Positions 16,478-24,820 of a stretch of 44,030 nucleotides of DNA are shown piece by piece. The translations under genes and the position numbers were made by a program. Under the pieces are notes generated by a model. It searched no databases, was not told the DNA's origin, and saw only the letters and a program-made list of their open reading frames with translations. Source of the stretch: JAWKSY01 sp041402125 (lineage in GTDB: Bacteria > Planctomycetota > GCA-002687715 > DRQF01); contig JAWKSY010000026.1 of assembly GCA_041402125.1 (NCBI GenBank), forward strand, positions 1 to 44,030, given 5' to 3'. Positions within the stretch are counted from its first letter, which is position 1. Each line of letters begins with the position of its first letter.

Positions 16478-16501
16478 TCATATGGCAAGAACCGAATATG
16501 A
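16478..16501. promoter_or_regulatory. Candidate ArsR operator overlapping the arsR start region
   Basis: TCATAT (16478-16483) and ATATGA (16496-16501) form an inverted repeat with a 12-nt spacer, a conspicuously AT-rich palindrome in a GC-rich genome. It sits 5 nt before the preferred arsR ATG, suitable for autorepression. Confidence 0.5.
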
Positions 16502-16729
16502 GGGGCAAGCCCGCAAGCCGCGCTTCACGCGCTTTTCACGCCCGTGCCTTCCGAGTCCGGTCGTTGATCGCTCGCCCCCGAACCCCGCGGCGGTCGGAGA
16601 CCGCCCGAAAGGAGCCCCGAGCGGATCGGTCGGGCCGAGCGCTTGCTCGACGAAGACGGCCGGTCGGCCGGAAGACGATCCGGCTCCGGTCCCGCCGGTC
16701 GCTCCCGAAGGCGAGGTGCCTCGCGACCT

Positions 16730-17347
16730 TCAGGGCCGCCCGCGGAACCACCCGGCGATACCGAGCCGCTCCCGGCGGGTGGGGAGGACCTCGTGCGGGA
16801 AGCGGTCCGAGAAGAAGAGGACGGCCCGACCGCCCCGAGGGGCGATGTCGAAGGTGCCGCCCTCGGGGAGGTGGATCCGGAGCTCGCCCCCGTCGCCCTC
16901 CCGCCAGTCGGCGTTGAGGTAGGTCACCAGCGTCATGATCCGGCGGCCCGACCTCGCGAAGCGGTCGCGGTGACGGCGGTAGAAGCTCGCGACGGGGTAG
17001 CGGGCGTGACAGGCCTCGAAGTCGAAGAGGCCGAGGAAGAGCCGCTGGTTCAACGCGAGCCGGAGCTGCTCGACGCGTTCGAGCAGCTCGAGCTGGGGCG
17101 GCGACGGCTCGGCGGGGTCGAACCACCGGATGAGGTCGCCCCGCACGCGGCGATCGAGGCGACGCTGCTCGCCCTTGCCGACCTTCGCCGGCCGCAGGAG
17201 GCCGGCCGCGAGCAGACGATCCGACTCCGCCGCGAGGCGTCGCACCAGATCGGGAGGGGCGAAGCCCTCCACCGCCACGAATCCGCGCTCCGCGAGCTCC
17301 TCCGCCATCACGGCCGGAGACGCGTTCGCACCGATCATCGCCACCAT
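16730..17347 (-). CDS. 2OG-Fe(II) oxygenase (prolyl 4-hydroxylase-like)
   Basis: 205 residues from the ATG at 17347 (another in-frame ATG at 17338). The jelly-roll iron ligands are visible: H126-x-D128 in Y-R-R-H-R-D-R and a distal H185 in F-P-H-E-V. An Arg about ten residues later (R193-R194) can bind 2-oxoglutarate. The L-N-A-D-W, G-G-E-L-R-I and G-R-A-V-L-F-F-S motifs fit the P4Hc family. Such enzymes hydroxylate proteins or small molecules; the substrate is unknown. It lies between arsR and the ABC operon on the opposite strand from the latter, with 240 nt of gene-free sequence before arsR. Confidence 0.87.
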   Translation of the reverse strand: MVAMIGANASPAVMAEELAERGFVAVEGFAPPDLVRRLAAESDRLLAAGLLRPAKVGKGEQRRLDRRVRGDLIRWFDPAEPSPPQLELLERVEQLRLALNQRLFLGLFDFEACHARYPVASFYRRHRDRFARSGRRIMTLVTYLNADWREGDGGELRIHLPEGGTFDIAPRGGRAVLFFSDRFPHEVLPTRRERLGIAGWFRGRP

Positions 17348-17536
17348 GTCAGCGACGACTCCCCCGGGGGGTGCGTCCGGCTCGGGGATGTCCGCGCCCC
17401 TCGGCCTCGCGCGGCGGGATTCTCGGGCCCGGCGTTCCCCCTCGCAAGGAGATTCGCCCGCGTCCTCGGAATGGCTCCCCCGAGAGGTTCTCTCGCCCCG
17501 AGGCCCCGGTTCCCGTGCATCCCGCGCCGCAGTCAA

Positions 17537-17542
17537 TAGAAT
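17537..17542 (+). promoter_or_regulatory. Candidate -10 box for a leaderless ABC-export operon mRNA
   Basis: TAGAAT (5 of 6 to TATAAT) ends 6 nt before the ATG at 17549. Transcription would then start at or next to the A of the start codon. No SD is present before this ATG, consistent with a leaderless message. The -35 is weak. Confidence 0.35.
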
Positions 17543-17548
17543 CCGACC

Positions 17549-18976
17549 ATGTCCGACGCGATCCCCCCGAAGCCCGACCTCGCCCGGCTCCGCATCGACC
17601 GCAGCGCCCCCCGTCCGGGCGGCGGCCGCTGGTTCGGGCGCCTCGTGATCCTGCTCGTCCTCGCCGCGATCGGCTGGGCCGGCTGGACCTACGGGCGGCC
17701 CTGGCTCGAGCGCCGCTCCGCCGGCGACGCGCCGGCCGCCGCCGGCCCGAAGACGGTCGCGGCGCGCGCGCTGCTCGACCCGGCCGGCGACGTCTCCGGC
17801 AACGGCTACGTCGTCGCCCGCCGCCGGGCCGCCCTCTCGACCGTGCTCGCCGGGCGTCTCGTCGAGCTCTCGGTGGAGGAGGGCAGCGTGGTCGAGGCGG
17901 GCGAGGTGATCGCGCGCATCCAGTACGACGACTACGAGAACGCCCTCGCCGCCGCGCGTCGCGCCCTCGCCACCGCCGAGGCGCGCGTCGTCTCGGCCGA
18001 GGCCGACGTCGCCGCGGAGCGACGCGGCCTCGCGACGGCGGAGTCGCAGGTCGAGGTGGCGCGACGCCGCCAGGCCTCGGCCGAGACCGACGCCGGCGAG
18101 GCCGAGCGCGAGGCCGCCCGCCAGCGCGGCAACTTCGAGGCCGGCGTCATCTCCGAGTCCGAGTACGACCGCGCCGCCAGCGAGGCGCAGCGCCTGCGCA
18201 AGGTCGTCGAGACCTCGGTCGCCGAGCTCGCGGCGTCCGCGAGCGAGGTCGCCCGCGCCCAGGCCCAGCTCGCCAGCCGCGAGGCGGCGGTGCTGCCGCT
18301 CCGCGCGGCCGTGGCCGAGGCGAAGGCGCAGATCGAGAGCTCCGAGATCCTCCTCGACAAGACCTACGTCCGGGCGCCCTTCGCCGGCGTCATCGTCGAG
18401 AAGAACGCCGAGGAGGGGGAGGTCGTCGCCGCCACCGGCGCGGGCGGGAACTCGCGCGGCAGCGTGGCGACGCTCGTCGACCTCGCGACCCTCGAGGTGC
18501 AGATCGAGCTCCCCGAGAAGCGCATCGGCAACATCGCCGAGGGCATGAGCGCCTCCGTCTACCTCGACGCCTCGCCGCGCGACGGCTGGGCGGCGCGCGT
18601 GCGTCAGATCTGGCCCAAGGCCGACCGCCAGAAGGGCAGCATCGAGATCCGCGTGGTCTTCGAGGAACGACCCGAGGTCCTCCGGCCCGACATGGGCGCG
18701 CGCGTCGTCTTCCACGAGCGCGCCGAGGTCGACGCGGCGCTGCGCGACGCGGTGCTCTTGCCGCAGTCGACGCTGCGCAAGGGGCCCGACGGCGCCTTCG
18801 TCTTCCGCGTCGAGGGCGACCGCGTGGCGAAGGTCGCGGTGGAACAAGAAGGCGAGCGCGACGGGCTCGCGGTGATCAAGAAGGGGCTGGCCGCGGGTGA
18901 TCGGATCCTGCTCGCGCCGCCCCCCGGACTCGCGGACGGCGATCCGATCGAGAAGGCGATGGAGAAGGGACGATGA
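17549..18976 (+). CDS. HlyD/RND-type periplasmic adaptor (membrane fusion) protein of an ABC exporter
   Basis: 475 residues. One N-terminal transmembrane helix (about 31-48), then a split lipoyl/barrel-sandwich domain (V-V-E-A-G-E-V-I-A-R-I and F-A-G-V-I-V-E-K). An Ala/Glu/Arg-rich coiled-coil hairpin (residues about 130-260) and a beta-barrel plus membrane-proximal domain complete it. It is the MacA/HlyD-like adaptor that links the inner-membrane ABC permease to an outer-membrane channel. It overlaps the ATPase gene by ATGA at 18973. The substrate is unknown; no TolC-like gene is in the window. Confidence 0.92.
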   Translation: MSDAIPPKPDLARLRIDRSAPRPGGGRWFGRLVILLVLAAIGWAGWTYGRPWLERRSAGDAPAAAGPKTVAARALLDPAGDVSGNGYVVARRRAALSTVLAGRLVELSVEEGSVVEAGEVIARIQYDDYENALAAARRALATAEARVVSAEADVAAERRGLATAESQVEVARRRQASAETDAGEAEREAARQRGNFEAGVISESEYDRAASEAQRLRKVVETSVAELAASASEVARAQAQLASREAAVLPLRAAVAEAKAQIESSEILLDKTYVRAPFAGVIVEKNAEEGEVVAATGAGGNSRGSVATLVDLATLEVQIELPEKRIGNIAEGMSASVYLDASPRDGWAARVRQIWPKADRQKGSIEIRVVFEERPEVLRPDMGARVVFHERAEVDAALRDAVLLPQSTLRKGPDGAFVFRVEGDRVAKVAVEQEGERDGLAVIKKGLAAGDRILLAPPPGLADGDPIEKAMEKGR

Positions 18977-19671
18977 GCACGAAGATCAGTCCGGAGATCG
19001 TCATCGAGGGCCTGCGGAAGTCCTACTCCCGCGGCGCCGAAACGGTGGATGTCTTCGAGGGGCTCGACCTGAAGTTCGCCGCCGGCGACTTCGTCGCGCT
19101 GATGGGGCCCTCGGGTTCGGGCAAGTCGACCCTCCTGAACGTGGTCGGCGGCCTCGACCGCGCCGACTCGGGCCGCGTCCGCGTCGGCGACACCGACGTC
19201 ACCTCGCTGCGCGGCGACGCGCTTTCGGCCTGGCGCTCGCGCCACGTGGGCTTCATCTTCCAGGCCTTCAACCTCATCCCGGTGCTGACCGCCAAGGAGA
19301 ACGTCGAGCTGCCGCTCTTGCTCCAGCCGCTCAACGCGAAGCAGCGCTCGGAGCAGGCCGACTACGCCCTCGAGATCGTCGGCCTCGCCGACCGCGCGAA
19401 GCACCGGCCGAGCGCGCTGTCGGGCGGGCAGGAGCAGCGCGTCGCGATCGCCCGCGCGATCGCCACCGATCCCGACGTCATCCTCGCCGACGAGCCGACG
19501 GGAGATCTCGACCGCCAGAGCGCGGACGCGGTGCTCGAGCTGCTCGCCCGGCTCTCGAAGGACCTCGGCAAGACGGTCCTGATGGTGACGCACGACCCGG
19601 CCGCGGCCGCCTTCGCGCGCCAGACGCTCTACCTCGAGAAGGGCATCTTCGTCGAGAGGAGCGCGACGTGA
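18973..19671 (+). CDS. ABC transporter ATPase, MacB/LolD type
   Basis: 232 residues, a typical size. Walker A G-P-S-G-S-G-K-S at 45-52, Q-loop (F-Q-A-F-N) near 96-100, ABC signature L-S-G-G-Q at 149-153, Walker B D-V-I-L-A-D-E, D-loop G-D-L-D, and H-loop in V-T-H-D. It powers the export complex formed with the two permeases downstream. The start overlaps the adaptor stop (ATGA) and its own stop overlaps the next start (GTGA), so the four genes are translationally coupled. Confidence 0.95.
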   Translation: MSTKISPEIVIEGLRKSYSRGAETVDVFEGLDLKFAAGDFVALMGPSGSGKSTLLNVVGGLDRADSGRVRVGDTDVTSLRGDALSAWRSRHVGFIFQAFNLIPVLTAKENVELPLLLQPLNAKQRSEQADYALEIVGLADRAKHRPSALSGGQEQRVAIARAIATDPDVILADEPTGDLDRQSADAVLELLARLSKDLGKTVLMVTHDPAAAAFARQTLYLEKGIFVERSAT

Positions 19672-20843
19672 GCCTCTTCCGCCTGATCCGCCGCAACGTC
19701 ATGCGGCATCCGGTGCGCTCGCTCCTGACGCTCGGGGCCGCTCTCGTCGCGATGTTCCTCCTGGTCTTCCTGCGCTCGGTCCTCACGACGCTGGATGACT
19801 CGGTGAAGTCGGTCGCCACGAACCGGATCGTCACGCAGAGCGCGGTGAGCCTCTTCGTGAACCTCCCGGCGAGCTACCAGCCGAAGATCGAGGGCATCGA
19901 GGGCGTCGAGTCCGTCTGCCGCTTCCAGTGGTTCGGCGGGGTCTACAAGGAGCCCCAGAACTTCTTCGCGCAGTTCGCGGTCGACCCGGAGACGATGCTC
20001 GCGCAGTACGACGAGTGCCAGATCCCCGCGGACCAGGCCGCCGCCTTCAAGGCGGATCGCCGCGGCTGCATCATCGGCGAGACCCTCGCCGAGCGATTCG
20101 GCTGGAAGATCGGAGATCGCGTCCCGATCCTCGGCACGATCTTCACCAAGGAAGGCGCCTGGGAGTTCGACGTTCGCGGCATCTACCGCTCCGAGCGCGC
20201 GAACTTCGACGCGGGCACGATGTACTTCCACTTCGACTACCTCGACGAGATGCTCGAGTCGGAGAAGGCCGAGGGCCCGCGCGGCGTCGGCGTCTTCATC
20301 GTGAAGCTGAGCGACGAGGCCGATCCCGTCGCGGTGTCGGACGCGATCGACGCGCTCTTCGCGGGCGGCCCGCAGCGCACGCGCACCCAGACCGAGGCCG
20401 CCTTCCAGGCCGGCTTCATCACGATGCTCGGCAACGTCCCGAGCTTCCTCGGCTGGATCGGCGGGGCGGTGTTCTTCGCCCTCGCCCTGACCCTCATCAA
20501 CGCGATGCTGATCTCGTCCTCCGAGCGCATCCGCGACACCGGGGTGATGAAGGCGCTCGGCTTCTCGAACCGCACCTGCGGCCTCGTCTACCTGGGCGAG
20601 TCGCTGCTGCTCTCGCTGACGGGCGGCCTCCTCGGCCTCGGCCTGGGCTACCTGACGGTCCAGCCGATGCGGCAGACGCTCGGCTCGACGCCCGGCATCG
20701 CGCTGCCCTTCTACGACGTGCGCACCGACACCGCGGTGATGGCCGTCGCGGCGGCGCTCCTGATCGGTCTCCTCGCGGGCATCGCTCCGGCCCTGCGCGC
20801 GGCGCGACTCGATCCCGCCGAAGCCCTGCGAGCGGAGGTCTGA
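19668..20843 (+). CDS. FtsX/MacB-like ABC transporter permease 1
   Basis: 391 residues from a GTG at 19668 with GAGAGGAG upstream. The layout is the FtsX fold: one N-terminal transmembrane helix (about 20-40), a large extracytoplasmic MacB-PCD-like domain, then three helices near the C-terminus (starting F-L-G-W-I-G-G-A-V-F-F, S-L-T-G-G-L-L-G-L-G and A-V-A-A-A-L-L-I-G-L-L-A-G). It ends in the characteristic A-L-R-A-A-R-L-D-P-A-E-A-L-R. The cytoplasmic V-M-K-A-L-G segment is the coupling helix. It probably forms a heterodimer with permease 2. Confidence 0.92.
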   Translation: MSLFRLIRRNVMRHPVRSLLTLGAALVAMFLLVFLRSVLTTLDDSVKSVATNRIVTQSAVSLFVNLPASYQPKIEGIEGVESVCRFQWFGGVYKEPQNFFAQFAVDPETMLAQYDECQIPADQAAAFKADRRGCIIGETLAERFGWKIGDRVPILGTIFTKEGAWEFDVRGIYRSERANFDAGTMYFHFDYLDEMLESEKAEGPRGVGVFIVKLSDEADPVAVSDAIDALFAGGPQRTRTQTEAAFQAGFITMLGNVPSFLGWIGGAVFFALALTLINAMLISSSERIRDTGVMKALGFSNRTCGLVYLGESLLLSLTGGLLGLGLGYLTVQPMRQTLGSTPGIALPFYDVRTDTAVMAVAAALLIGLLAGIAPALRAARLDPAEALRAEV

Positions 20844-20844
20844 C

Positions 20845-22200
20845 ATGGCGCTCGTCCCGATCCGCTATCCGCTCCGCTCGGCCTTCGTCCGCTGGCGCTC
20901 GAGCCTCTTCGCCGCCATCGGCATCGGCTGCACCGTCGCCGTCTTCGCCGGGATCCTCGCGCTGCGCGCGGGATTCGACGAGATCTACGCCGAGTCCGGC
21001 TCGGAGGACGTCGCCCTCTACATGCGCCCCGGCGCCACGAGCGAGGGCGAGTCCGGCCTCCGCGACGAGGTCGTCGAGGTCATCAAGAAGGAGCGGCCCG
21101 AGGTCGCCCGCGACGCGGGCGGCGAGCCGCTCGCCGCGGCCGAGACCTACCTCGCCCTGAACCTCGACCGCGTCGGCGGCGGCTCGACGAACGTCCCCAT
21201 CCGCGGGGTCGAGGAGGCGAGCATCAAGATCCAGGGCGATCTCTTCCGGATCGTCGACGGCCAGTCGCTGACCTTCGGCGCGGACGAGATCATCGTCGGC
21301 CGCTCGGTCTCCGAGCGCATCCAGAACTGCGCCCTCGGCGACACGCTCCTCGTCAACGTGACGCCGTTCCGCGTCGTCGGCATCTTCGAGCACGACGGCC
21401 CCTACGCCTCCGAGATCTGGGGCGACGTCGACCGCATCGGTCGCGCGCTCGACCTCGGCGCGCGGCAGCGCATCGTGGCGAAGCTCGTGCCCGGCACCGA
21501 CGTCAAGGCGCTCGCGAAGGAGCTCGAGGAGGACAAGCGCTCGCCCGCGAAGGTCCTCACCGAGCGCGACTACCTGAACTCCCAGAAGGGGGTGGTGGGC
21601 TTCACGCTCGCCTTCCTCGCCGTGCTCATCAGCACGATCATGGGCGTGGCGGCGGTCCTCGGCGCGACGACGACGATGCTGGCCTCGATCGGCTCGCGGA
21701 ACCGCGAGGTGGGCATCTTCCTCTCGCTGGGCTTCGGCCGCTTCGCCATCTTCCTCGCCTTCCTGATCGAGGCGCTGATCGTCGGTGTCTTCGGCGGGAT
21801 CATCGGCGCGATCGCCGTGCTTCCCTTCGACGGCATGCAGACCGGCACGACGAACTTCCAGACCTTCACCGAGGTGTCCTTCGCCTTCCGCGTCGGCCCC
21901 GGCGTCCTCCTGGCCGCGCTCATCGGCGCCGTGATCCTCGGCGTCCTCGGCGGCGTCATCCCGGCCTGGCGCGCCGCGCGCCTCCTCCCGACGCAGGCGC
22001 TGCGTCGGCGCACGGATGTCGGTTCGCACGGAGCGGAGATGCACGTACGGTGCCAGTCACCCGTTGTGCATTTCCGGGCGAACCGGTTTCGAGAGCGGAC
22101 GCGGTGGAACGGAAATGCACAACGGGTGACTGGCACCGTACGTGCATCCTTCGTTCGCCACCCGGCGCGCGGTGCTCGGAAGGTGCCGGTCACCGGATGA
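20845..22200 (+). CDS. FtsX/MacB-like ABC transporter permease 2 with a repeat-derived C-terminal tail
   Basis: 451 residues, ATG 1 nt after the permease 1 stop. Same fold: N-terminal helix, periplasmic domain (20-250), three C-terminal helices, and the family-typical end A-W-R-A-A-R-L-L-P-T-Q-A-L-R-R at about residue 390. The frame then continues for some 60 residues. The 109-bp family 1 repeat (22039-22147) is read in frame from codon 399 and contributes residues such as M-H-V-R-C-Q-S-P. The normal stop appears to have been lost when the repeat arrived, so the tail is unlikely to be functional. Confidence 0.9.
   Translation: MALVPIRYPLRSAFVRWRSSLFAAIGIGCTVAVFAGILALRAGFDEIYAESGSEDVALYMRPGATSEGESGLRDEVVEVIKKERPEVARDAGGEPLAAAETYLALNLDRVGGGSTNVPIRGVEEASIKIQGDLFRIVDGQSLTFGADEIIVGRSVSERIQNCALGDTLLVNVTPFRVVGIFEHDGPYASEIWGDVDRIGRALDLGARQRIVAKLVPGTDVKALAKELEEDKRSPAKVLTERDYLNSQKGVVGFTLAFLAVLISTIMGVAAVLGATTTMLASIGSRNREVGIFLSLGFGRFAIFLAFLIEALIVGVFGGIIGAIAVLPFDGMQTGTTNFQTFTEVSFAFRVGPGVLLAALIGAVILGVLGGVIPAWRAARLLPTQALRRRTDVGSHGAEMHVRCQSPVVHFRANRFRERTRWNGNAQRVTGTVRASFVRHPARGARKVPVTG
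22039..22147. repeat. 109-bp palindromic element (family 1, locus II), inside the permease 2 frame
   Basis: Perfect 38-bp inverted arms (22039-22076, 22110-22147) and a 33-nt loop, the same sizes as the 6 kb copy. Relative to that copy, arm position 26 is T instead of A, and the opposite arm carries the matching change, so pairing is preserved. Confidence 0.93.
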
Positions 22201-22248
22201 GAACTCGGCCGCGCCGCGCGCGCCGAGTTCGCATCCGGTGACGGGCTC
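22183..22248. repeat. Diverged inverted repeat next to family 1 locus II
   Basis: GTGCCGGTCACCGGATG (22183-22199) pairs imperfectly with CATCCGGTGACGGGCTC (22232-22248), with an inner perfect stem GAACTCGGC/GCCGAGTTC (22201-22209, 22222-22230). The outer arm resembles the family 1 core GTGCCAGTCACC, so it may be an older relative. The frame of permease 2 stops inside it. Confidence 0.6.
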
Positions 22249-22324
22249 CGTACGAGCGCCGTCGGATCACCAGCAGCCTCTTCCTCTTCTCCTTCTTCTT
22301 CCTCCTCCTGATCCCCCAATGAAA

Positions 22325-22356
22325 GAGGGCCCCCCATCCGCCGACGGGGGGCCCTC
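22325..22356 (-). terminator. Putative intrinsic terminator of the S9 peptidase gene
   Basis: An 11-bp stem (GAGGGCCCCCC 22325-22335 with 22346-22356) and 10-nt loop, 32 nt beyond the stop at 22388. It is followed on the minus strand by CTTTC. It may also stop convergent transcription from the ABC operon. Confidence 0.6.
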
Positions 22357-22387
22357 GTCACGAGGCCTCGAGCCGCTTCTCCGCGAT

Positions 22388-24430
22388 TCAGCGCCCCGGC
22401 TTCAGCACCCGCTCGAAGAACTCGAGCTGCGAATCCATCAACTGCCGCGTCAGCCCGTGCCCGGCCGTCGGGAAGAACCGGCTCTCGTACCGCGCATCCG
22501 CCTTGTCGAGCGCCGCGATGAGCTGGAACGCGTTGTTCGGGTGGACGTTGTCATCGACCATCCCGTGCATGATGAGCATCTGCGCGCCCGCCTTCTTGTA
22601 GGCCTCGACGTACTCCTTCTTCATGCAGCTTCCGCGGTCGTAGCCCTCGGGCGAGAGCTGCGGCGTCGACATGTAGCGCTCGGTGTAGATGGTGTCGTAG
22701 TTGCGCCAGTCCGTCACGCCGGCGCGGTTGACCGCGCACGCGTAGACGTCCGGGTGGCGGAGCACGCCCATCGCCGCCATGTAGCCGCCGTACGAGTGTC
22801 CGACGATGCCGACGCGCTTGCCGTCGATGTAGGGCCGGTCGCGCAGGAAGCGGATGGCGTCCGCCTGGTCCTGGATGTCGACGTCGCCCATGTGGCAGTA
22901 CTGCGCCGCGCGGAAGTCCTTCTTCCGCATTCCGGTGCCGCGGCTCATCACCTTCACGACGAGGTATCCCCGCGCCGTCGCGCCCGCCGGACGCGAGACG
23001 TAGTTGCAGCGGAACTCGACGCTGCCGGGGCCGGCGTAGAGCTCGTTGATGACCGGGTAGGATTTCGTCGGATCGAAGTCCGCCGGCTTGTAGAGCATGC
23101 CGAAGATCTCGAAGTCGCCGCCCTTGCAGGGGAAGGAGAACATCTCGGCGAGGTGCGCGCCCTCGGCCTCACCCTGCGCGATGACGACCATGCGCTGGTC
23201 GGTCACCGAGTACAGCGCGGTGGACGGCGGGGTGTCCGGCGCCTCGAACTGCGCGACGAGCCAGCGGCGATTCGGCGACAGGATGAACCCCGAGTGGTGG
23301 AAATCCTGGCGCGTGACCCGGCGCTGCTTCTGCCCGTCGAGCCCGACGACGTGGAACTGCAGGAAGTAGGGGTTCGTCTCGCAGCTGTAGGCGGTGAAGC
23401 CGACGAAGTTCGCTTCCTCGTCCAGCGTCGCGATGTCCTCGCACTGGAAGTCGCCCGAGGTGATCGGGTTCAGGAGGTCGCCGCCGAGGTTGCGGAGCTC
23501 GTAGTGCTCGGCGCCCGAGCGCTCGGTCGTCCAGACGAAGCGCTCGCCGTCCGGCAGGAAGCGCATCGCGGGGCTGTTCTCCTGCCAGGTGTCCTGCTTC
23601 TCCTCGACGACCTCGCGGAGCTTGCCCGTCTCGAGGTTGATCTTGTAGACGATCAGGTGGCGCTGGAGGCGATCCGTCCAGTTGACGAGCATCGTCTTCC
23701 CGTCGCCGGCGGCGCGGACGTTGAAGGTGTAGGAGTCGGAGCTGCCGTCGAGGTCGACGCGCACCGTCTTCTTCGTCTCGAGGTCGTAGACCATGAGCTC
23801 GGCCTTGGGATTGACCGCGCCGGCCTTGGGGTAGAACTCCGGGTAGGGCTTCGTGTTGATGTCCGTCCAGCCCGTGACGAGGAAAAAGGGCACGACGCCT
23901 TCGTCGTCGAACTTGTAGAAGAGCAGCTTTTTCGAGTCCGGCGTCCACCACATCGCGGTGATCTGGTCGAGCTCCTCGCCGTAGACCCAGCTCGCGGTGC
24001 CGTAGTGGACGGTCTCGTTGCCGTCGGTGGTGACCGGGATCGTCTCGCCGTCCTTGCCCTCGAGGACGACGTTCCAGTCGCGGTGGATCGCCTTCCAGTT
24101 GCCGTCGGGCGACTGCATCTCGGTCGCCTGGCGTCCGCGCGAGGGGCGGCGGTACTTGCCGACCGAGGGCGCCGCCTCGCCGCGCCAGCCGCGCAGCGGC
24201 CGCGTCGTCGTGGTGGGACCGTCGTCGTCGGCGATCTCCGTCTTCTCGAGCGAGCCGAGATCGACGCGGAAGCGCTTGCCGCCGTTCGTGAAGAAGACGG
24301 CCGAGCCGTCGTCGGCCCAGGCGACCTTGTCGACGGTGCCGTCGGCGTCCTGCGCGAGGGCGGGCGCGCCCAGGCAGAGGGCCAGCGCGAGAACGCCGAG
24401 CAAGCGGGACGGGAGCGAGCGAGCGAGCAT
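22388..24430 (-). CDS. Secreted S9 family prolyl oligopeptidase / dipeptidyl-peptidase IV-like
   Basis: 680 residues with a signal peptide ending A-P-A-L-A-Q. An N-terminal DPP-IV-type beta-propeller (about 30-440) precedes an alpha/beta-hydrolase domain with the full triad: Ser546 in G-H-S-Y-G-G-Y, Asp626 in H-G-M-V-D-D-N-V-H, and His658 in A-G-H-G-L. It would cleave dipeptides or oligopeptides, often after Pro, in the periplasm or outside the cell. A GAGGAG sits before the ATG at 24430. It follows two small lipoprotein genes on the same strand after a 63-nt gap holding a hairpin. Confidence 0.94.
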   Translation of the reverse strand: MLARSLPSRLLGVLALALCLGAPALAQDADGTVDKVAWADDGSAVFFTNGGKRFRVDLGSLEKTEIADDDGPTTTTRPLRGWRGEAAPSVGKYRRPSRGRQATEMQSPDGNWKAIHRDWNVVLEGKDGETIPVTTDGNETVHYGTASWVYGEELDQITAMWWTPDSKKLLFYKFDDEGVVPFFLVTGWTDINTKPYPEFYPKAGAVNPKAELMVYDLETKKTVRVDLDGSSDSYTFNVRAAGDGKTMLVNWTDRLQRHLIVYKINLETGKLREVVEEKQDTWQENSPAMRFLPDGERFVWTTERSGAEHYELRNLGGDLLNPITSGDFQCEDIATLDEEANFVGFTAYSCETNPYFLQFHVVGLDGQKQRRVTRQDFHHSGFILSPNRRWLVAQFEAPDTPPSTALYSVTDQRMVVIAQGEAEGAHLAEMFSFPCKGGDFEIFGMLYKPADFDPTKSYPVINELYAGPGSVEFRCNYVSRPAGATARGYLVVKVMSRGTGMRKKDFRAAQYCHMGDVDIQDQADAIRFLRDRPYIDGKRVGIVGHSYGGYMAAMGVLRHPDVYACAVNRAGVTDWRNYDTIYTERYMSTPQLSPEGYDRGSCMKKEYVEAYKKAGAQMLIMHGMVDDNVHPNNAFQLIAALDKADARYESRFFPTAGHGLTRQLMDSQLEFFERVLKPGR

Positions 24431-24463
24431 GCGATTCTCCTCGAAGCGGATGAGGGGGTCGTC

Positions 24464-24486
24464 GCGGCGCCCGGGAGGGGCGCCGC
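24464..24486 (-). terminator. Intercistronic hairpin (possible attenuator)
   Basis: A 9-bp stem GCGGCGCCC/GGGCGCCGC with 5-nt loop between the small lipoprotein gene and the S9 peptidase gene on the same strand. No T-tract follows, so it may be a processing or partial-termination structure. Confidence 0.35.
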
Positions 24487-24493
24487 GCGGGGG

Positions 24494-24820
24494 TCAGTCG
24501 CCGAAGCCGGTCACCGTGAGGGCGGCGACGGACTCCGAGGTGTTCTTGATCTCGATGTGGGAGCGACCGTCGAAGTCGCCCTCCCAGTAGCCGTGCGCGG
24601 CGAGGGGGAGCTCGGCGAAGACGTCGCCGCCCTCGCGGGTCCCGACGACCTCGACCGCGCCGGGGCCGTGGTTGTCGATGCGCATGGGGCCCGCGCTGCC
24701 GCCGAGGACGGCCTTGCCGCCGGGGAGGATCTCGAGGCGCGCGGTGCCGGGGCCGCCGGTGGCGCAGGCGCCGAGGAGGGCGAAGGCGGCCACGATGCCG
24801 AGTCGTCGCAGCGCCCTCAT
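24494..24820 (-). CDS. Small lipoprotein of unknown function (paralog of the next gene)
   Basis: 108 residues. Lipobox L-L-G-A-C puts the lipidated Cys at 19. The mature part is a single beta-rich domain with G-G-S-A-G-P-M-R-I-D-N-H-G-P-G-A-V-E-V. It has the same order of elements as the upstream gene: Gly-rich turn, D/E-N-x-G-P-G-(A/S)-V-x-V, and a C-terminal I-E-I-K-N strand. The start ATG overlaps the upstream stop as ATGA. No family was recognised; it may be a periplasmic or outer-membrane-attached binding domain. Confidence 0.75.
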   Translation of the reverse strand: MRALRRLGIVAAFALLGACATGGPGTARLEILPGGKAVLGGSAGPMRIDNHGPGAVEVVGTREGGDVFAELPLAAHGYWEGDFDGRSHIEIKNTSESVAALTVTGFGD

